64,000 nucleotides of DNA from Cellvibrionaceae bacterium. GTDB lineage: Bacteria; Pseudomonadota; Gammaproteobacteria; Pseudomonadales; Cellvibrionaceae. The notes beneath the pieces are model-generated. The model was not told the origin of the DNA. It searched no databases and saw only the letters and a program-made list of their open reading frames with translations. Positions 31,046 to 45,282 of this stretch are shown here, piece by piece. The translations under genes and the position numbers were made by a program. Location: contig JANPZW010000009.1 in the NCBI GenBank assembly GCA_024707385.1, positions 1 to 64,000 of the forward strand, given 5' to 3'. How positions within the stretch are numbered: the first letter of the stretch is position 1; the number at the start of each line of letters is the position of its first letter.

Positions 31046-31071
31046 AAAAAGGTCGGCAATAATGCCGACCT
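31046..31071 (-). terminator. intrinsic terminator after eno
   Basis: On the minus strand AGGTCGGCA / TGCCGACCT with a four-base loop is followed by TTTTT. It separates eno from ftsB. Confidence 0.85.
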
Positions 31072-31109
31072 ATATAGCATAGTCCTTCCTGGGATTGCGA
31101 CGACGCGGT

Positions 31110-34989
<3,880 letters not shown>

Positions 34990-35252
34990 TTACGTAAAAA
35001 AACCAGGGTCAAATGTTAGTTGCGATCCGCGGCATAGAGCAGTCCTCCATACCGCACATCACCGCGCCGGGGAGCGCCACAAAAATCCGCAGCGCCCGTC
35101 AGACGGGTGAAATTTGTATCAAGCGGGAGCCAATCAAACGGTGAGATAGTGCCAACCAGAGCTGCGGCTAGTCAGTGCGCTCGCGGTGTTTCTCTGGAAA
35201 TTGTCATCGCCTTCAAGATGGGGCGCCAGGGTAACAGAAAAGCCTTTTTGCC

Positions 35253-36587
35253 TCAAATCAGACATGCGGCGAATGTGGCGGAGAAAACGACCACACTGGA
35301 ACCGCTCCGAAAGCGACTGCGGCTGTTTTTTTCGATCCACAGATCGCCTACGGCGATCAACTTCCCCTCCAGCAAAAACAGCGGCACGAGGTCGCGCAGC
35401 CAGGGCTCAAGGCCGTATTCCTGCAGGAGTTTTTTCAATGCCTGGGAATGCGCCCGCCCGCTGGGGTGAGCCCTTGTGATATGCGGCGCCTGCCGGCGCG
35501 TCAGCAGCGTATAGGTGCCCGAGGGCAGACCGGGCGCTTGCGCTGTCCACTCGATCCGGCCGCCATTGCTAAGTGCCACACTTTCGCCAGCCGAACAGTT
35601 TTGCGGCAGACCTTCCACGGCACGCTGCCAACCTGCGGGCAAGCAGTAGATGCGGTTGCGGTAACGGCGGATTTCACAGTCTCCCCAGTGCAACAACGGG
35701 TTCTGCTCCTGCTGCGCGCGCAGCAACAGATCCACTTCCTCCAGGCGTTTGCGCGCCGGCAGGCGATAGCCCAACTGCGTAAGCCAGTGACGCAGGAGGT
35801 TATAGCGGCGCGGATGCGACCAGGACAGCAGAGATTCCATGGTGAGACTCACCCCCACGCGCTCCTGCCGCGGCTGGCATTCCAGAAGATCCGCCGCAGC
35901 AAACTCACGGAGCAGCTCGTCACCCTCCCGCAGGTGCCCCATCGCCTGACCGATCTGCGCGGGCAGCTCGGGCCAGCGCTGCTGCAACAGGGGCATCACA
36001 TGCAAGCGCAGAAAATTGCGGTCGAAACGCGCGCTCGTGTTGCTTTCATCCTCTACCCAAGTAAGCGCATGGCGCCGGGCGTAGTCTTCGATATCGGCGC
36101 GATCAACCGTTAGGAATGGGCGTCCCAGCCGCGCCGGTCCCCACTCCCGCACAGGTGCCATGCCTGCAAGCCCGCGCACACCTGCGCCGCGGGCGAGGCG
36201 CAGAAAAAACGTTTCCATTTGATCCTGGCGGTGATGCGCCATCAGGATCAGGTCGCCGGGGCGGAGATGTTGCCCAATGGCTTGGTAGCGCGCCGAACGC
36301 GCCGCTTCTTCCAGCCCGCGCCCCGCGGGATCAACCTCAACCATAAGAGGATGGCATGGCACACCGAGCTTATGACAGGCATCGCTCACCTGCGCCTGCC
36401 ATTGCGCCGCATGGGGGGACAGCTGGTGATTCACATGCAGCACCAGCAGCGGCTGCGCCAATTTTGCCTGCACCGCACTGTGCAGTAACACGGTGGAATC
36501 CACGCCGCCGGACACTGCCAACACCACGCGCTGCACATCCGGCAGATCGCTGACGAACTGGTGAATGAGTTGGGACAGACAGGTCAT
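35253..36587 (-). CDS. tilS: tRNA(Ile)-lysidine synthase TilS (C-terminus possibly frameshifted)
   Basis: Adds lysine to C34 of tRNA-Ile so that it reads AUA. The PP-loop AVSGGVDSTVLLHSA is near residue 30, followed by AHHRQDQMETFFLRLARGAGVRGLAGM and the C-terminal TilS domain ending GKLIAVGDLWI. After that a run of seven A leads to a Ser/Arg-rich end. With six A the frame gives AAVAFGAVPVWSFSP and stops at 35258, which fits the usual beta-strand with Trp at the TilS end better. ATG at 36587 is chosen; a GTG at 36605 is in frame. It is divergent from the peptidase gene. Confidence 0.92.
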   Translation of the reverse strand: MTCLSQLIHQFVSDLPDVQRVVLAVSGGVDSTVLLHSAVQAKLAQPLLVLHVNHQLSPHAAQWQAQVSDACHKLGVPCHPLMVEVDPAGRGLEEAARSARYQAIGQHLRPGDLILMAHHRQDQMETFFLRLARGAGVRGLAGMAPVREWGPARLGRPFLTVDRADIEDYARRHALTWVEDESNTSARFDRNFLRLHVMPLLQQRWPELPAQIGQAMGHLREGDELLREFAAADLLECQPRQERVGVSLTMESLLSWSHPRRYNLLRHWLTQLGYRLPARKRLEEVDLLLRAQQEQNPLLHWGDCEIRRYRNRIYCLPAGWQRAVEGLPQNCSAGESVALSNGGRIEWTAQAPGLPSGTYTLLTRRQAPHITRAHPSGRAHSQALKKLLQEYGLEPWLRDLVPLFLLEGKLIAVGDLWIEKNSRSRFRSGSSVVVFSATFAACLI

Positions 36588-36625
36588 TTGGGTATAGTGG
36601 TCCACTTTTTACAGCCGGGGTGAGC

Positions 36626-38572
36626 ATGAAAACAACCGCCGCTTATGGTACCTGGACGTCTTCGCTGACGGGAGAATTTGTCGCCGCCAACAGCGTGAGA
36701 ATGGCCGAGCCGCAATGGTTTGGTGAGTCCTTGTTCTGGCTGGAGACACGCCCGGAGGAAAAAGGCCGGCAGACGATTTTGCAACGCTCCGCCGACGGCC
36801 TGGTGCGCGAACTTCTCGCCAATCCCTGGAACGCCCGCAGTCGAATTCACGAATACGGTGGTGGCAGCTTTGCCCCCGCGCCGGATGGCCTTTATTTCGT
36901 CAATGGCGAGGATCAGCAGATCTACCGCTTGAGCCTTGCCAATCACCGCATCGAACCCATCACCAAAACCATCGGCTGTCGCTACGGCGATCTGCATTAT
37001 TCTGCCGCCCACCACTGCCTGCTGGCAGTGTGTGAAGACCACACCGGCTCGACGACTGAACCGCAAAACCGCCTGGTGAGTCTGGACCTCGCCGATGGCC
37101 AAATTATGGTTGTGGAAGCCGGGCATGACTTCGTTACCTCCGCGCAGGTATCACCCGACGGGAAATGGCTGGCCTATCTCACCTGGGATCATCCGGATAT
37201 GCCCTGGCAGGCCACCCGGCTTTGGCTGCGCCCCATGACAAGTGCTGTCGAGTTCGAGCCGCCGCGCCAATTGGCGGCAGGAGCGCGCGCCAGTTTTACC
37301 CAGCCCCGCTGGTCTCCCGACGGTGATCTCTATTGGATCGCAGACCCAACTGGTTGGTGGAACCTGTATCGCCTGTCACGAAACGCTCTGACAGAAGACA
37401 AAATCTCCGCCCTTCTGCCTATGGAAGCGGACTTCGCCCATCCACATTGGGTTTGTCGTCAGGCCAACTATGGCTTTCTCAGCGACGACCAGCTCCTGGT
37501 GAGCTATAGCCGACACGGTCTTTGGTCCGTGGCTTACTTGAGCCGAGACGGACAGCTCTCCGCCCCCCTGCTCGCCGAGTGCAACGCCGTGCAAACGGTG
37601 GCCTGCTCGGATAAACAAGCGGCGATCCTGGGAGGCGGTGGACAGCTCACCCAGGGGCTATGGCTGCAAAATAGCGGCGAATTTCAGCTGGCTGCCCAAC
37701 AGGCCCCCTTGTCCGAGAATGACATTACCCGCGCCCGGCCCGTGAGCTTTCCCACCGCCGATGGCCAAGTGGCTCACGGTTTCTTTTATGCGCCGGAAAA
37801 CACACGCTTTCGCGGCCCTGAAGGGCAGCTCCCGCCATTGATCGTGATTGGCCACGGCGGCCCGACTGCAGCCTCGGACGCGGCGCTGAATCTTAAGATC
37901 CAATTCTGGACCCAGCGCGGCTTCGCCGTTTTCGACGTGAATTATCGCGGCAGCACCGGTTTCGGACGCCCCTACCGGGAAGCTCTGAACCGCCAATGGG
38001 GCGTGGTGGATGTGGACGACTTGTGCGCCGCCGCAGAATACGCCACCGCACAGGGTTGGGTGCATCCACAGCAGCGCATTATCCGCGGCAGCAGCGCCGG
38101 CGGTTACAGCGTGCTGGCAGCACTCACGGATCGCCAGGTTTTCAACGCTGGCGTCAGCCTCTACGGCATAGGCGACCTGGAGACTCTCGCAAGGGACACC
38201 CACAAGTTCGAGGCGCACTACTTAGACAGTCTTATCGGGCCATATCCAGAGGAACAGAGTCTGTACAAGCAGCGCTCCCCCCTTCACAAGGCCGCCAATA
38301 TTCGCTGCCCACTGCTGGTATTTCAGGGGTTGCTGGATAAGGTAGTGCCGCCGGAACAGGCGGAGCAGATGGTGGCCGCGGTAAAAGCGGCCAAAGTGCC
38401 GGTGGCCTACGTGACCTACCCGGAGGAAGGCCACGGCTTTCGCAGCGCCCAAACCATCCAGCACCAGCTCGATGCAGAGCTGAGTTTCTATCACACCATC
38501 TTCCATCTGGCTCCAGATGCCACCCCGAGCCGCGAAATCTCCATATATAACTGGCCGGAGGTTAAGTCATAA
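36626..38572 (+). CDS. prolyl oligopeptidase-family (S9) serine peptidase
   Basis: About 648 residues: an N-terminal beta-propeller (repeated SPDGKWLAYLTWD, SPDGDLYWIADPTG) and a C-terminal alpha/beta-hydrolase domain. Catalytic residues: Ser in RGSSAGGYSV (about residue 493), Asp in LLDKVVPPEQ, His in EEGHGF. No signal peptide, so probably cytoplasmic processing of small peptides. ATG at 36626 with GGGGTGA just upstream is preferred to the GTG two codons earlier. A TATAGT -10-like element lies near 36594. Confidence 0.92.
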   Translation: MKTTAAYGTWTSSLTGEFVAANSVRMAEPQWFGESLFWLETRPEEKGRQTILQRSADGLVRELLANPWNARSRIHEYGGGSFAPAPDGLYFVNGEDQQIYRLSLANHRIEPITKTIGCRYGDLHYSAAHHCLLAVCEDHTGSTTEPQNRLVSLDLADGQIMVVEAGHDFVTSAQVSPDGKWLAYLTWDHPDMPWQATRLWLRPMTSAVEFEPPRQLAAGARASFTQPRWSPDGDLYWIADPTGWWNLYRLSRNALTEDKISALLPMEADFAHPHWVCRQANYGFLSDDQLLVSYSRHGLWSVAYLSRDGQLSAPLLAECNAVQTVACSDKQAAILGGGGQLTQGLWLQNSGEFQLAAQQAPLSENDITRARPVSFPTADGQVAHGFFYAPENTRFRGPEGQLPPLIVIGHGGPTAASDAALNLKIQFWTQRGFAVFDVNYRGSTGFGRPYREALNRQWGVVDVDDLCAAAEYATAQGWVHPQQRIIRGSSAGGYSVLAALTDRQVFNAGVSLYGIGDLETLARDTHKFEAHYLDSLIGPYPEEQSLYKQRSPLHKAANIRCPLLVFQGLLDKVVPPEQAEQMVAAVKAAKVPVAYVTYPEEGHGFRSAQTIQHQLDAELSFYHTIFHLAPDATPSREISIYNWPEVKS

Positions 38573-38598
38573 GTCGCTGGCGTGGCTTCTGATTGGTC

Positions 38599-38629
38599 GC
38601 ACTCGATAGATCGAGTGCGGGTTCTTTTT
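38599..38629 (+). terminator. terminator after the S9 peptidase gene
   Basis: GCACTCGA / TCGAGTGC with loop TAGA (38599-38618), then TTCTTTTT. It lies between this gene and the convergent oxidoreductase gene. Confidence 0.85.
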
Positions 38630-38639
38630 ATAGCGGGCG

Positions 38640-40349
38640 CTAAGGCGCCAAATGTTCCGCAAGCCTCCGCGCCAGCGTCAGTCCCGTTAGTACAGGATTA
38701 ACCGAGCCCACCGTCGGGAAGAGTGATTGATCGCACGCGTAGGCGTTGCCGATATGGTGGAAGCGACCAAACGCATCGGTCACCGAATCGCCTGGGTTGT
38801 TGCCCATCCACAAGGTGCCTGATTCGTGATAGGTGCTTCCCAGTCCGCGATGCCACTCCGGAAACTCACGGTTCAGCGGAAATGGTGCGCTCTGCCAGTC
38901 CCCATCGTAGAAGTATTGAATGTTTCCGGCATTCTTGGCGATCTTCTGCGCGAGTTCGAGCGCCGTAGCATCCATTGTCTGCCACACGGTCAAATCGTCC
39001 GGATGAAGTGTCAGATGCACATAAGCACGCGGCACACCGTATTCGTCCATCTCGTAGGGACTCAGATCGATCCAGCTTTTTCCCGAATGCGGAATGGCGG
39101 TATTCATATCGCCGCGCATTTCTCCGACCCCGCGGAAGGTAATGGTGACCCAGTCCGGATTCTGATTGGCAAGCTGCGCGTCCAGCATGTCCATATCCGG
39201 GATCATGCGAAACAGCAGTTCGTCCGAGCCTGCGTTATGTGTGGAAGCCGTGATCTGCAGATGGAAACGTCCGGAGGAAGCCGCTCCGCGGACCAACAGA
39301 GCGGCCGTTTGCACATGCATTGGCAACGGCGGCAAGGAAGAACGTTTAATGCGCACCGTGAAATCACTGCGTACGTGGCCCATCAAGTTGCGGCCCATGA
39401 GCGGCGACGCAAAGGAATGCAAGGCTAGTCTGGTGCTCTCCACGCCACTGGCGGCCAGAATCACCGCGCATTGAGGATCCACGCTTAAATATTTCCGCTC
39501 GCCACCAACATCGACTTCAACGGTCTGGACATTGCCAGCTCCCGGATGCAATTTGACGACGTGCGCCCTCGGCACCAGGAACAAGCGCCGCGCCGCGTCA
39601 TTTGCCGAAGCACCCACATCATCGCGAATCGCCTCGATCAGTAGCGGCAGGCTGCTGTATTTGTCGAAACTGAACAGACCCGACTCCGGCGCGCTGCCCT
39701 GTACTGCGAGCGGCGCAACTTCAATACCGTGGTCTCCCATCGTCGTTTCGATGTTGGCGACACTGCCCACCACTGCGCCCAATTCACTGCGCAGGGCGGC
39801 GAACAGATCGCCGAAAATAAAATCACTCGCAGGGACAACGCCAGTTTCACTTTCCACGAAGGTGTAGTTGTTGTCGAGGTAGGCCGCCGTTTCGGCGGGC
39901 CAGCGCAGCAAATCCGCAGGCGTGAGCCTGGGGCACCATCCGCCCCAGTAAATCGATTTGCCACCAGTACAATAGGCGAGCCCTGGAAATTCCACATTGC
40001 CGCGCCAGGGAAGACCCCACACGAGATCGCGCGCCACGCCCGGGTCGCTTGCCGGCACTATCGCGGACGGAACATTAAGCCCGATGCGCGCCAGATTCTG
40101 GACGTGCTCGGACACCAAGAAACAGCCTGCATCCAGCACCAGAACCCGTTTGCCCTTGCGGAACAGTTTTGCAGCAAAATAAGCGCCATACATTCCCGCG
40201 CCAACAACAATCGCAGAAAAAGGCGCGCCGCCATTTTGCGTCGCTTCGTCCCACGTGCTGCAGACATAGCGCGCCAGTGCATCAACCGAGAAAGTGGTGT
40301 GTTGGACCGGCACTTCTTCGCCGGCTGGCACGAGTTTCCTTAGCGGCAT
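38640..40349 (-). CDS. GMC-family FAD oxidoreductase
   Basis: 569 residues. FAD-binding motif AIVVGAGMYGAYFAAKLFRKGKRVLVLDAG is at about residues 45-75; the C-terminal GMC domain has STYHESGTLWMG and NPVLTGLTLARRLAEHL. GMC enzymes oxidise alcohols or sugars; the acceptor and substrate are unknown. It lacks a signal peptide and any neighbouring small subunit or cytochrome. AGGGGGC precedes the ATG. Confidence 0.85.
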   Translation of the reverse strand: MPLRKLVPAGEEVPVQHTTFSVDALARYVCSTWDEATQNGGAPFSAIVVGAGMYGAYFAAKLFRKGKRVLVLDAGCFLVSEHVQNLARIGLNVPSAIVPASDPGVARDLVWGLPWRGNVEFPGLAYCTGGKSIYWGGWCPRLTPADLLRWPAETAAYLDNNYTFVESETGVVPASDFIFGDLFAALRSELGAVVGSVANIETTMGDHGIEVAPLAVQGSAPESGLFSFDKYSSLPLLIEAIRDDVGASANDAARRLFLVPRAHVVKLHPGAGNVQTVEVDVGGERKYLSVDPQCAVILAASGVESTRLALHSFASPLMGRNLMGHVRSDFTVRIKRSSLPPLPMHVQTAALLVRGAASSGRFHLQITASTHNAGSDELLFRMIPDMDMLDAQLANQNPDWVTITFRGVGEMRGDMNTAIPHSGKSWIDLSPYEMDEYGVPRAYVHLTLHPDDLTVWQTMDATALELAQKIAKNAGNIQYFYDGDWQSAPFPLNREFPEWHRGLGSTYHESGTLWMGNNPGDSVTDAFGRFHHIGNAYACDQSLFPTVGSVNPVLTGLTLARRLAEHLAP

Positions 40350-40506
40350 GTTGCCCCCTGGGATGTCGAAGCAGTCTGGTTAAGAATAGAATAACTCGCA
40401 CGTGTCTAGGATAGTGTGGGAAGCCCAACAGAACAGATGTGGACCCTAGTTATTGCACCAAGAGGCAATCCTTTTTAAATAATTTTCTACCCGTAAACCA
40501 TTAAAT

Positions 40507-40989
40507 ATGAGCACACCATTAATAACCGAAGAAGGCCTCGCCAAACTCAAATCAGAGCTGGATTACCTTTGGCGAACTGAGCGCCCCGAAGTGACTAAGA
40601 AAGTTACTTGGGCAGCAAGCCTCGGTGATCGAAGCGAGAACGCCGACTATCAATACAACAAGAAGAGGTTGCGAGAGATAGATCGCAGAGTTCGTTATCT
40701 GCGCAAAAGAATGGACTCATTAAAAGTAGTGCCTTATGCCAAAGAGCAAGAAGGAGCAGTTTATTTTGGTAGCTGGGTGAAAATTGAAAATGAGGAAGGC
40801 GAAATTAAAGAGCTTCGAATTGTTGGGTATGACGAAATTTTTGGAGAAAAAAACTACATATCAGTTGACTCTCCAATGGCTAGAGCGCTGCTGAGAAAAC
40901 AGGTAGGTGACGAAGCGGTTGTCCGAACAGAAGCTGGCGAATTTTATTGGGAAATTTTATCTATCACGTATCTCGATGGCTCATCTTAG
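40507..40989 (+). CDS. greB: transcript cleavage factor GreB
   Basis: Rescues backtracked RNA polymerase by stimulating transcript cleavage. 160 residues: N-terminal coiled coil with the acidic tip (LGDRSENADYQYNKKRLREID, about residues 37-57) and the C-terminal FKBP-like domain (VDSPMARALLRKQVGDEAVV). The codon use (AGA, TTA) is AT-richer than the flanking genes. Confidence 0.93.
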   Translation: MSTPLITEEGLAKLKSELDYLWRTERPEVTKKVTWAASLGDRSENADYQYNKKRLREIDRRVRYLRKRMDSLKVVPYAKEQEGAVYFGSWVKIENEEGEIKELRIVGYDEIFGEKNYISVDSPMARALLRKQVGDEAVVRTEAGEFYWEILSITYLDGSS

Positions 40990-41111
40990 AGCAGCTGAGA
41001 ATCTTCGCTTATAGATATGCAGTGCCGGTTTCCCTTGCTATCCAGGGCCTCGCAGAAATCGCCAGCGATGTAGCCCTCAAGTTTTTTGATGCTGGAAATC
41101 GGCGGGCGCGG

Positions 41112-42344
41112 TCAGGCCATGAACAGGCCGCGTTCCAGATAGTTTTTCAAAGTAATGCCGAAGGTTTTGTCCTTCCACACTTGTTTGATCAGATAGTCCT
41201 TGCTCAGCTCGCCTTTTTCGATCAGGGAAAGGTCGACCATGGTCTCCTTGGCGACCGGTTGTTTGTCGCGATCCCGCAGCATCACAATGCGCGGCAGATG
41301 GCGAAAACGCGGGTGGGCTTCAATCACCATTCCCACTTCGCCCGAATAGAGTTCGACAATACTTCCCGCAGGATAGAGACCGACCGTCTGGAGAAATTTC
41401 AGCGCCAGTTGCTCATCAAAATGCTGGCCACGCTCTTTGTAGATGATTTTGATCGCTTCGGTGGAGGTGCGCGCGGACTGGTAACACCGATCCGCCGTCA
41501 TGGCGTCGTAGGCATCAACGATTGCAATAATCTTGGAATAACGGGAAATACTATTGCCGGCGAGCTGGCGGGGATAGCCTGTACCATCAACCCGCTCGTG
41601 ATGGCTTAAAGCCACATCTATAGCTCCGGTGTAAATGCCCGAGGAACTCAGCAGCAAATTCCGCCCGTGCACGGTGTGAGCCATCATGATGCGCATTTCC
41701 TTGGGCGTGAGCGTATCGGGCTTGTCGAGAATTTCCGCCGGAATTTTCATTTTCCCCACGTCGTGCAACAGACCGCACATACCGAGATTCTGCAATTCCT
41801 GCTCGCTCATACCCAATTGACGGCCGAAAGCAATCGCCAGAATACAGACATTGAGACAATGCTCAGCGGTGTATTCATTTTCGTCGCGCATTTTTGACAT
41901 CCACAAAAGCGCATCCGGATGGCGGATGACCGAGTGGACACATTCGTTAACGGTGTGGCGCGCCTGTTCGGTATTGATGGCGCCGCCCAAGCGGATGTCA
42001 TCGAGCAGGGTTTTTGTCAGGGAGCGGGCCTGGCGAAAAGTACCCATCACCCGGCGATGTTCGTCCTCAAGGGGTACTTCAGGCTCAAAAATATCGGGAT
42101 TAACGCGAATATGGCGGGCTGTTCCCACATTGGAACTGTGTTCGCTGGCCTTGGATTTGACGCTTTTTTCGTCGTCGATATAGACGTATTCACAGTATTC
42201 AGCAATTACATCTATATCCCCCTCTTCCTCTATGTGGAAGCCCTGTAACAGGAAGGGGGTCTCGAGCCAATTGCGATCCAACTGGCTGACGAACATACCA
42301 ACACGCAACTCGCTAACGTGTACTTTTTTGGTATTAGACGACAT
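41112..42344 (-). CDS. HD-GYP domain cyclic-di-GMP phosphodiesterase
   Basis: 410 residues. An N-terminal DUF3391 domain (HVSELRVGMFVSQLDRNWLETPFLLQGF) is followed by an HD-GYP domain with LLHDVGKMKIP and HHERVDGTGYP intact, so it should hydrolyse c-di-GMP. GAGG precedes the ATG. c-di-GMP turnover commonly governs motility and biofilm; the direct partner is unknown. Confidence 0.93.
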   Translation of the reverse strand: MSSNTKKVHVSELRVGMFVSQLDRNWLETPFLLQGFHIEEEGDIDVIAEYCEYVYIDDEKSVKSKASEHSSNVGTARHIRVNPDIFEPEVPLEDEHRRVMGTFRQARSLTKTLLDDIRLGGAINTEQARHTVNECVHSVIRHPDALLWMSKMRDENEYTAEHCLNVCILAIAFGRQLGMSEQELQNLGMCGLLHDVGKMKIPAEILDKPDTLTPKEMRIMMAHTVHGRNLLLSSSGIYTGAIDVALSHHERVDGTGYPRQLAGNSISRYSKIIAIVDAYDAMTADRCYQSARTSTEAIKIIYKERGQHFDEQLALKFLQTVGLYPAGSIVELYSGEVGMVIEAHPRFRHLPRIVMLRDRDKQPVAKETMVDLSLIEKGELSKDYLIKQVWKDKTFGITLKNYLERGLFMA

Positions 42345-42528
42345 TGAGCCTCAATTTTTCACTTCCCAAGCACCAGAGAGACCGAGGGGGCCGGTATCCG
42401 TAAAGGTCGCTTCACGCGCCACCTTGCGGACATTTTTTGAGCAGTATAAACAGGGCGATAGAACCATTCCATCACTTCCTGACGAGACAGAGACCTGGTA
42501 CACATGCCCTTATCAAACCCTGCGGCAC

Positions 42529-43722
42529 TCAGGTCGTCACCACCTGCGCTATGGCATCGCAGACATAATCCAGATTGGTTGAATTAAATCCCGCAATGCT
42601 TGCACGAGAAGAACTTAGCATATAAATCGCATATTGGCTGCGCAGACGCAAAACCTCCGCTTCGCTGAGGCCGAGAAACGAGAACATCCCCTTCTGCCGC
42701 TTCACGAAATCGAACCGGTTTGAACCAAGACGCGACTGCATTGCGGAGCTGAACAAATCGCGCAGACCGTTGATGCGATCGCGCATTTCCGCCACTTCAC
42801 TCTCCCAGCGCTGGCGCAATTGCGGGTCGGTGAGCACTTCCGCCACCAGGGCCGCGCCGTGATCAGGCGGCATGGAATAAATCCCGCGCACGATGGACAA
42901 CATGTGGCTCACAGCCGCCTGGGCAGAGCCGGGATTTGCCGCTAACAGACCGACTAGGCCAACCCGCTCACGATAGATGCCAAAATTTTTTGAACAGGAA
43001 GCAGCAACCACCACCTCTGGCAGATGGTCCGCGAGACAGCGCAACCCGTAGGCGTCGCCATCCAGATCATCCGCCAAGCCCTGATAGGCCATATCGATGA
43101 AAGGTGTGAAGCCGGTTTTCAACGCCAGGGCCGCCACCTCGCGCCACTGCTCCGGCGACAGATCCGCGCCACTCGGGTTGTGGCAGCAACCGTGTAGCAA
43201 CACCAGGTCTCCCGGTTTCACATTAGCGAGCGTCGACATCATGGCATCGAAGGCGACCAACGAGCTGACAGGATCAAAATATGGGTATTGGCGTATGGCA
43301 AGACCGGCGTTGCCCAACAGGGGGATGTGATTTCCCCAAGTGGGATCGCTGACCCAAATGGTGGCGGAGGGGTTAGCAGTCTTAATGAGTTCAGCCGCAA
43401 CGCGCAAAGCACCACAACCACCCGGCGTTTGCACCGCCGCAAAACGCCCTTCTGCCAAAGCGGGTGAACGCCCCAAAAGCAATTCGCTCATTGCGGCATT
43501 GAACGCAGGGTTGCCACCGGGACCGACGTAGGACTTGCTGACCTGACGGGAGAGCATACGGGCTTCGGCCTCTTGCACGGATGCCAGCACCGGAGTCTCA
43601 CCGTATTCATTTTTATAAACACCAACTCCCAGGTCGACTTTGTTGGCGTTGGTGTCGTTGCGGAACAGACTCATCAAACCGAGAATCGGATCGGCCGGCA
43701 AAGTCGCTAAACCTTCAAACAT
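42529..43722 (-). CDS. aromatic/aspartate aminotransferase
   Basis: Class I PLP aminotransferase of 397 residues, typical of TyrB/AspC. GCCHNPSGADLSPEQW holds the Asn, and the PLP Lys is in SCSKNFGIYRERVGL. It probably makes phenylalanine/tyrosine or aspartate from 2-oxo acids and glutamate. It lies beside a shikimate kinase-like gene on the same strand. Confidence 0.9.
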   Translation of the reverse strand: MFEGLATLPADPILGLMSLFRNDTNANKVDLGVGVYKNEYGETPVLASVQEAEARMLSRQVSKSYVGPGGNPAFNAAMSELLLGRSPALAEGRFAAVQTPGGCGALRVAAELIKTANPSATIWVSDPTWGNHIPLLGNAGLAIRQYPYFDPVSSLVAFDAMMSTLANVKPGDLVLLHGCCHNPSGADLSPEQWREVAALALKTGFTPFIDMAYQGLADDLDGDAYGLRCLADHLPEVVVAASCSKNFGIYRERVGLVGLLAANPGSAQAAVSHMLSIVRGIYSMPPDHGAALVAEVLTDPQLRQRWESEVAEMRDRINGLRDLFSSAMQSRLGSNRFDFVKRQKGMFSFLGLSEAEVLRLRSQYAIYMLSSSRASIAGFNSTNLDYVCDAIAQVVTT

Positions 43723-43852
43723 AAATCATCGAAACCTGCGCGGAGGCGCTCAAAGTGTGTGATCGGCTATCAGCCGACAAAGGGCGGGATTATAGCAGTG
43801 CGACCGGCGAATACAGCCCCGCCGAAAACCCTTGCGCCATTTGCGCAAAGCT

Positions 43853-43897
43853 CACTTAACGAAAAGCCACTTAACGCAAAGCGCACTTAGCGCAAGC
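43853..43897 (-). repeat. short tandem repeat at the 3' end of the shikimate kinase-like gene
   Basis: CACTTAACG(A/C)AAAGC-type units of about 15-16 bases occur three times on the plus strand, the last spanning the stop codon of the kinase gene. On the minus strand each copy carries a TAA, giving tandem stop codons. A fourth degenerate copy lies just beyond. Confidence 0.65.
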
Positions 43898-44405
43898 CCG
43901 CTTGCAGTAAGTGCTGCTCCAGCTGCTGGACCACTTGCTCGGCGCTGAGATCATCACATGGCAATGTAACGTCGGCATAGTTGCGATAGAGCGGCAGCCG
44001 CTCCCGATAAACCTCGGCAAGCGCCTGGCCGGGGGCACAGGAAAAGCCGCGGCTGTCCCAATTGGCGACGCGCTCTACGACCGTGTCGAGAGAAATCTCC
44101 AGATAGACGCAGACACCATAGCCACGCAGACGCTGCATGGCCCTCGGTCCATATATAACGCTGCCGCCAGTGGACACCACCGCGCGCGGCGGCAGTGCGC
44201 AGGTGGCGACAAACTCCTCTTCAACTGCGCGCATGGCAAGGTAGCCGAGGCGATCGAGCTGGCTTTGCAAGGATTCGCCGCTCTGTCGTTCAAGCAGTTG
44301 ATCCGTATCCACGAAAGGGACAGACCAACGCGTGGCCAACAATTCGCCCACCGTGGTCTTGCCAGCACCCGGCATCCCGATCAGGACAAGAGCAGGAATC
44401 GTCAT
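43887..44405 (-). CDS. shikimate kinase-like protein
   Basis: 172 residues with the P-loop GMPGAGKTTVGELLA, shikimate-contacting DTDQLLE and RERLPLY, and STGGSVI where classic AroK has GGG. Such variants occur in pseudomonad homologues. ATP-dependent phosphorylation of shikimate is likely but another small acceptor cannot be excluded. Confidence 0.85.
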   Translation of the reverse strand: MTIPALVLIGMPGAGKTTVGELLATRWSVPFVDTDQLLERQSGESLQSQLDRLGYLAMRAVEEEFVATCALPPRAVVSTGGSVIYGPRAMQRLRGYGVCVYLEISLDTVVERVANWDSRGFSCAPGQALAEVYRERLPLYRNYADVTLPCDDLSAEQVVQQLEQHLLQAGLR

Positions 44406-44573
44406 GAATGGAAACCTGAAAGTAAATAAGGCAGGGATAGACCCGCGAACAATATCACACTAACCTTAGGCACGTTTTCCATGGACCGGTAACGGGTTCA
44501 CCATCCGCACGCAGCGGGACCGACAGGTTCAAACGCACCCAGAACGTTCACCAATCAGCATGAGGAGCAGATC

Positions 44574-45281
44574 ATGGCCGGTCTCGACAAAGTGGTGACC
44601 TCCTACGAACAGGCCCTCGCGGGGCTCGCCGATGGCATGACCATCATCGCCGGAGGGTTTGGTTTATGTGGCATTCCCGAGGGGCTGATCGCCCAGATCA
44701 AAAAGATGGGCACGCGCCATCTCACGGTGGTCTCCAATAATTGTGGGGTCGACGGCTTTGGCCTCGGTATTCTTTTGGAAAACCGCCAGATCAAAAAAAT
44801 GATTTCCTCCTACGTCGGCGAAAACGAACTTTTCGAGCGGCAGCTTCTCAGCGGTGAATTAGAAGTTGAGCTCACGCCCCAGGGCACACTGGCGGAAAAA
44901 ATCCGCGCCGGCGGCGCCGGCATTCCAGCCTTTTTTACCGCCACCGGCTACGGCACACCCATTGGCGAAGGTAAAGAAGTGCGGGAATTTCACGGCCGTC
45001 ATTACATTCTGGAAGAATCCATTACCGGCGATTTCGCCATCGTCAAAGGCTGGAAGGCGGACCATTACGGCAACGTGATTTATCGCCACACCGCGCGCAA
45101 TTTCAATCCGCTGGCGGCAACGGCGGGCAAGATCACGGTGGTGGAGGTGGAGGAAATCGTCGAGCCTGGGGAATTGGATCTCGACAATATCCACACGCCG
45201 GGCATTTATGTCGACCGGGTGATTCAAGGCACTTTCGAAAAACGCATAGAACGCCGCACCGTGCGGCCCCAGGAGGTCTGA
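44574..45281 (+). CDS. 3-oxoacid CoA-transferase subunit A
   Basis: 235 residues of the family I CoA-transferase alpha subunit (scoA/atoD type) with [19 protein letters not shown] lies just before the ATG. It moves CoA between succinyl-CoA or acetyl-CoA and a 3-oxoacid. Subunit B starts one base after its stop codon. Confidence 0.94.
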   Translation: MAGLDKVVTSYEQALAGLADGMTIIAGGFGLCGIPEGLIAQIKKMGTRHLTVVSNNCGVDGFGLGILLENRQIKKMISSYVGENELFERQLLSGELEVELTPQGTLAEKIRAGGAGIPAFFTATGYGTPIGEGKEVREFHGRHYILEESITGDFAIVKGWKADHYGNVIYRHTARNFNPLAATAGKITVVEVEEIVEPGELDLDNIHTPGIYVDRVIQGTFEKRIERRTVRPQEV

Positions 45282-45282
45282 C

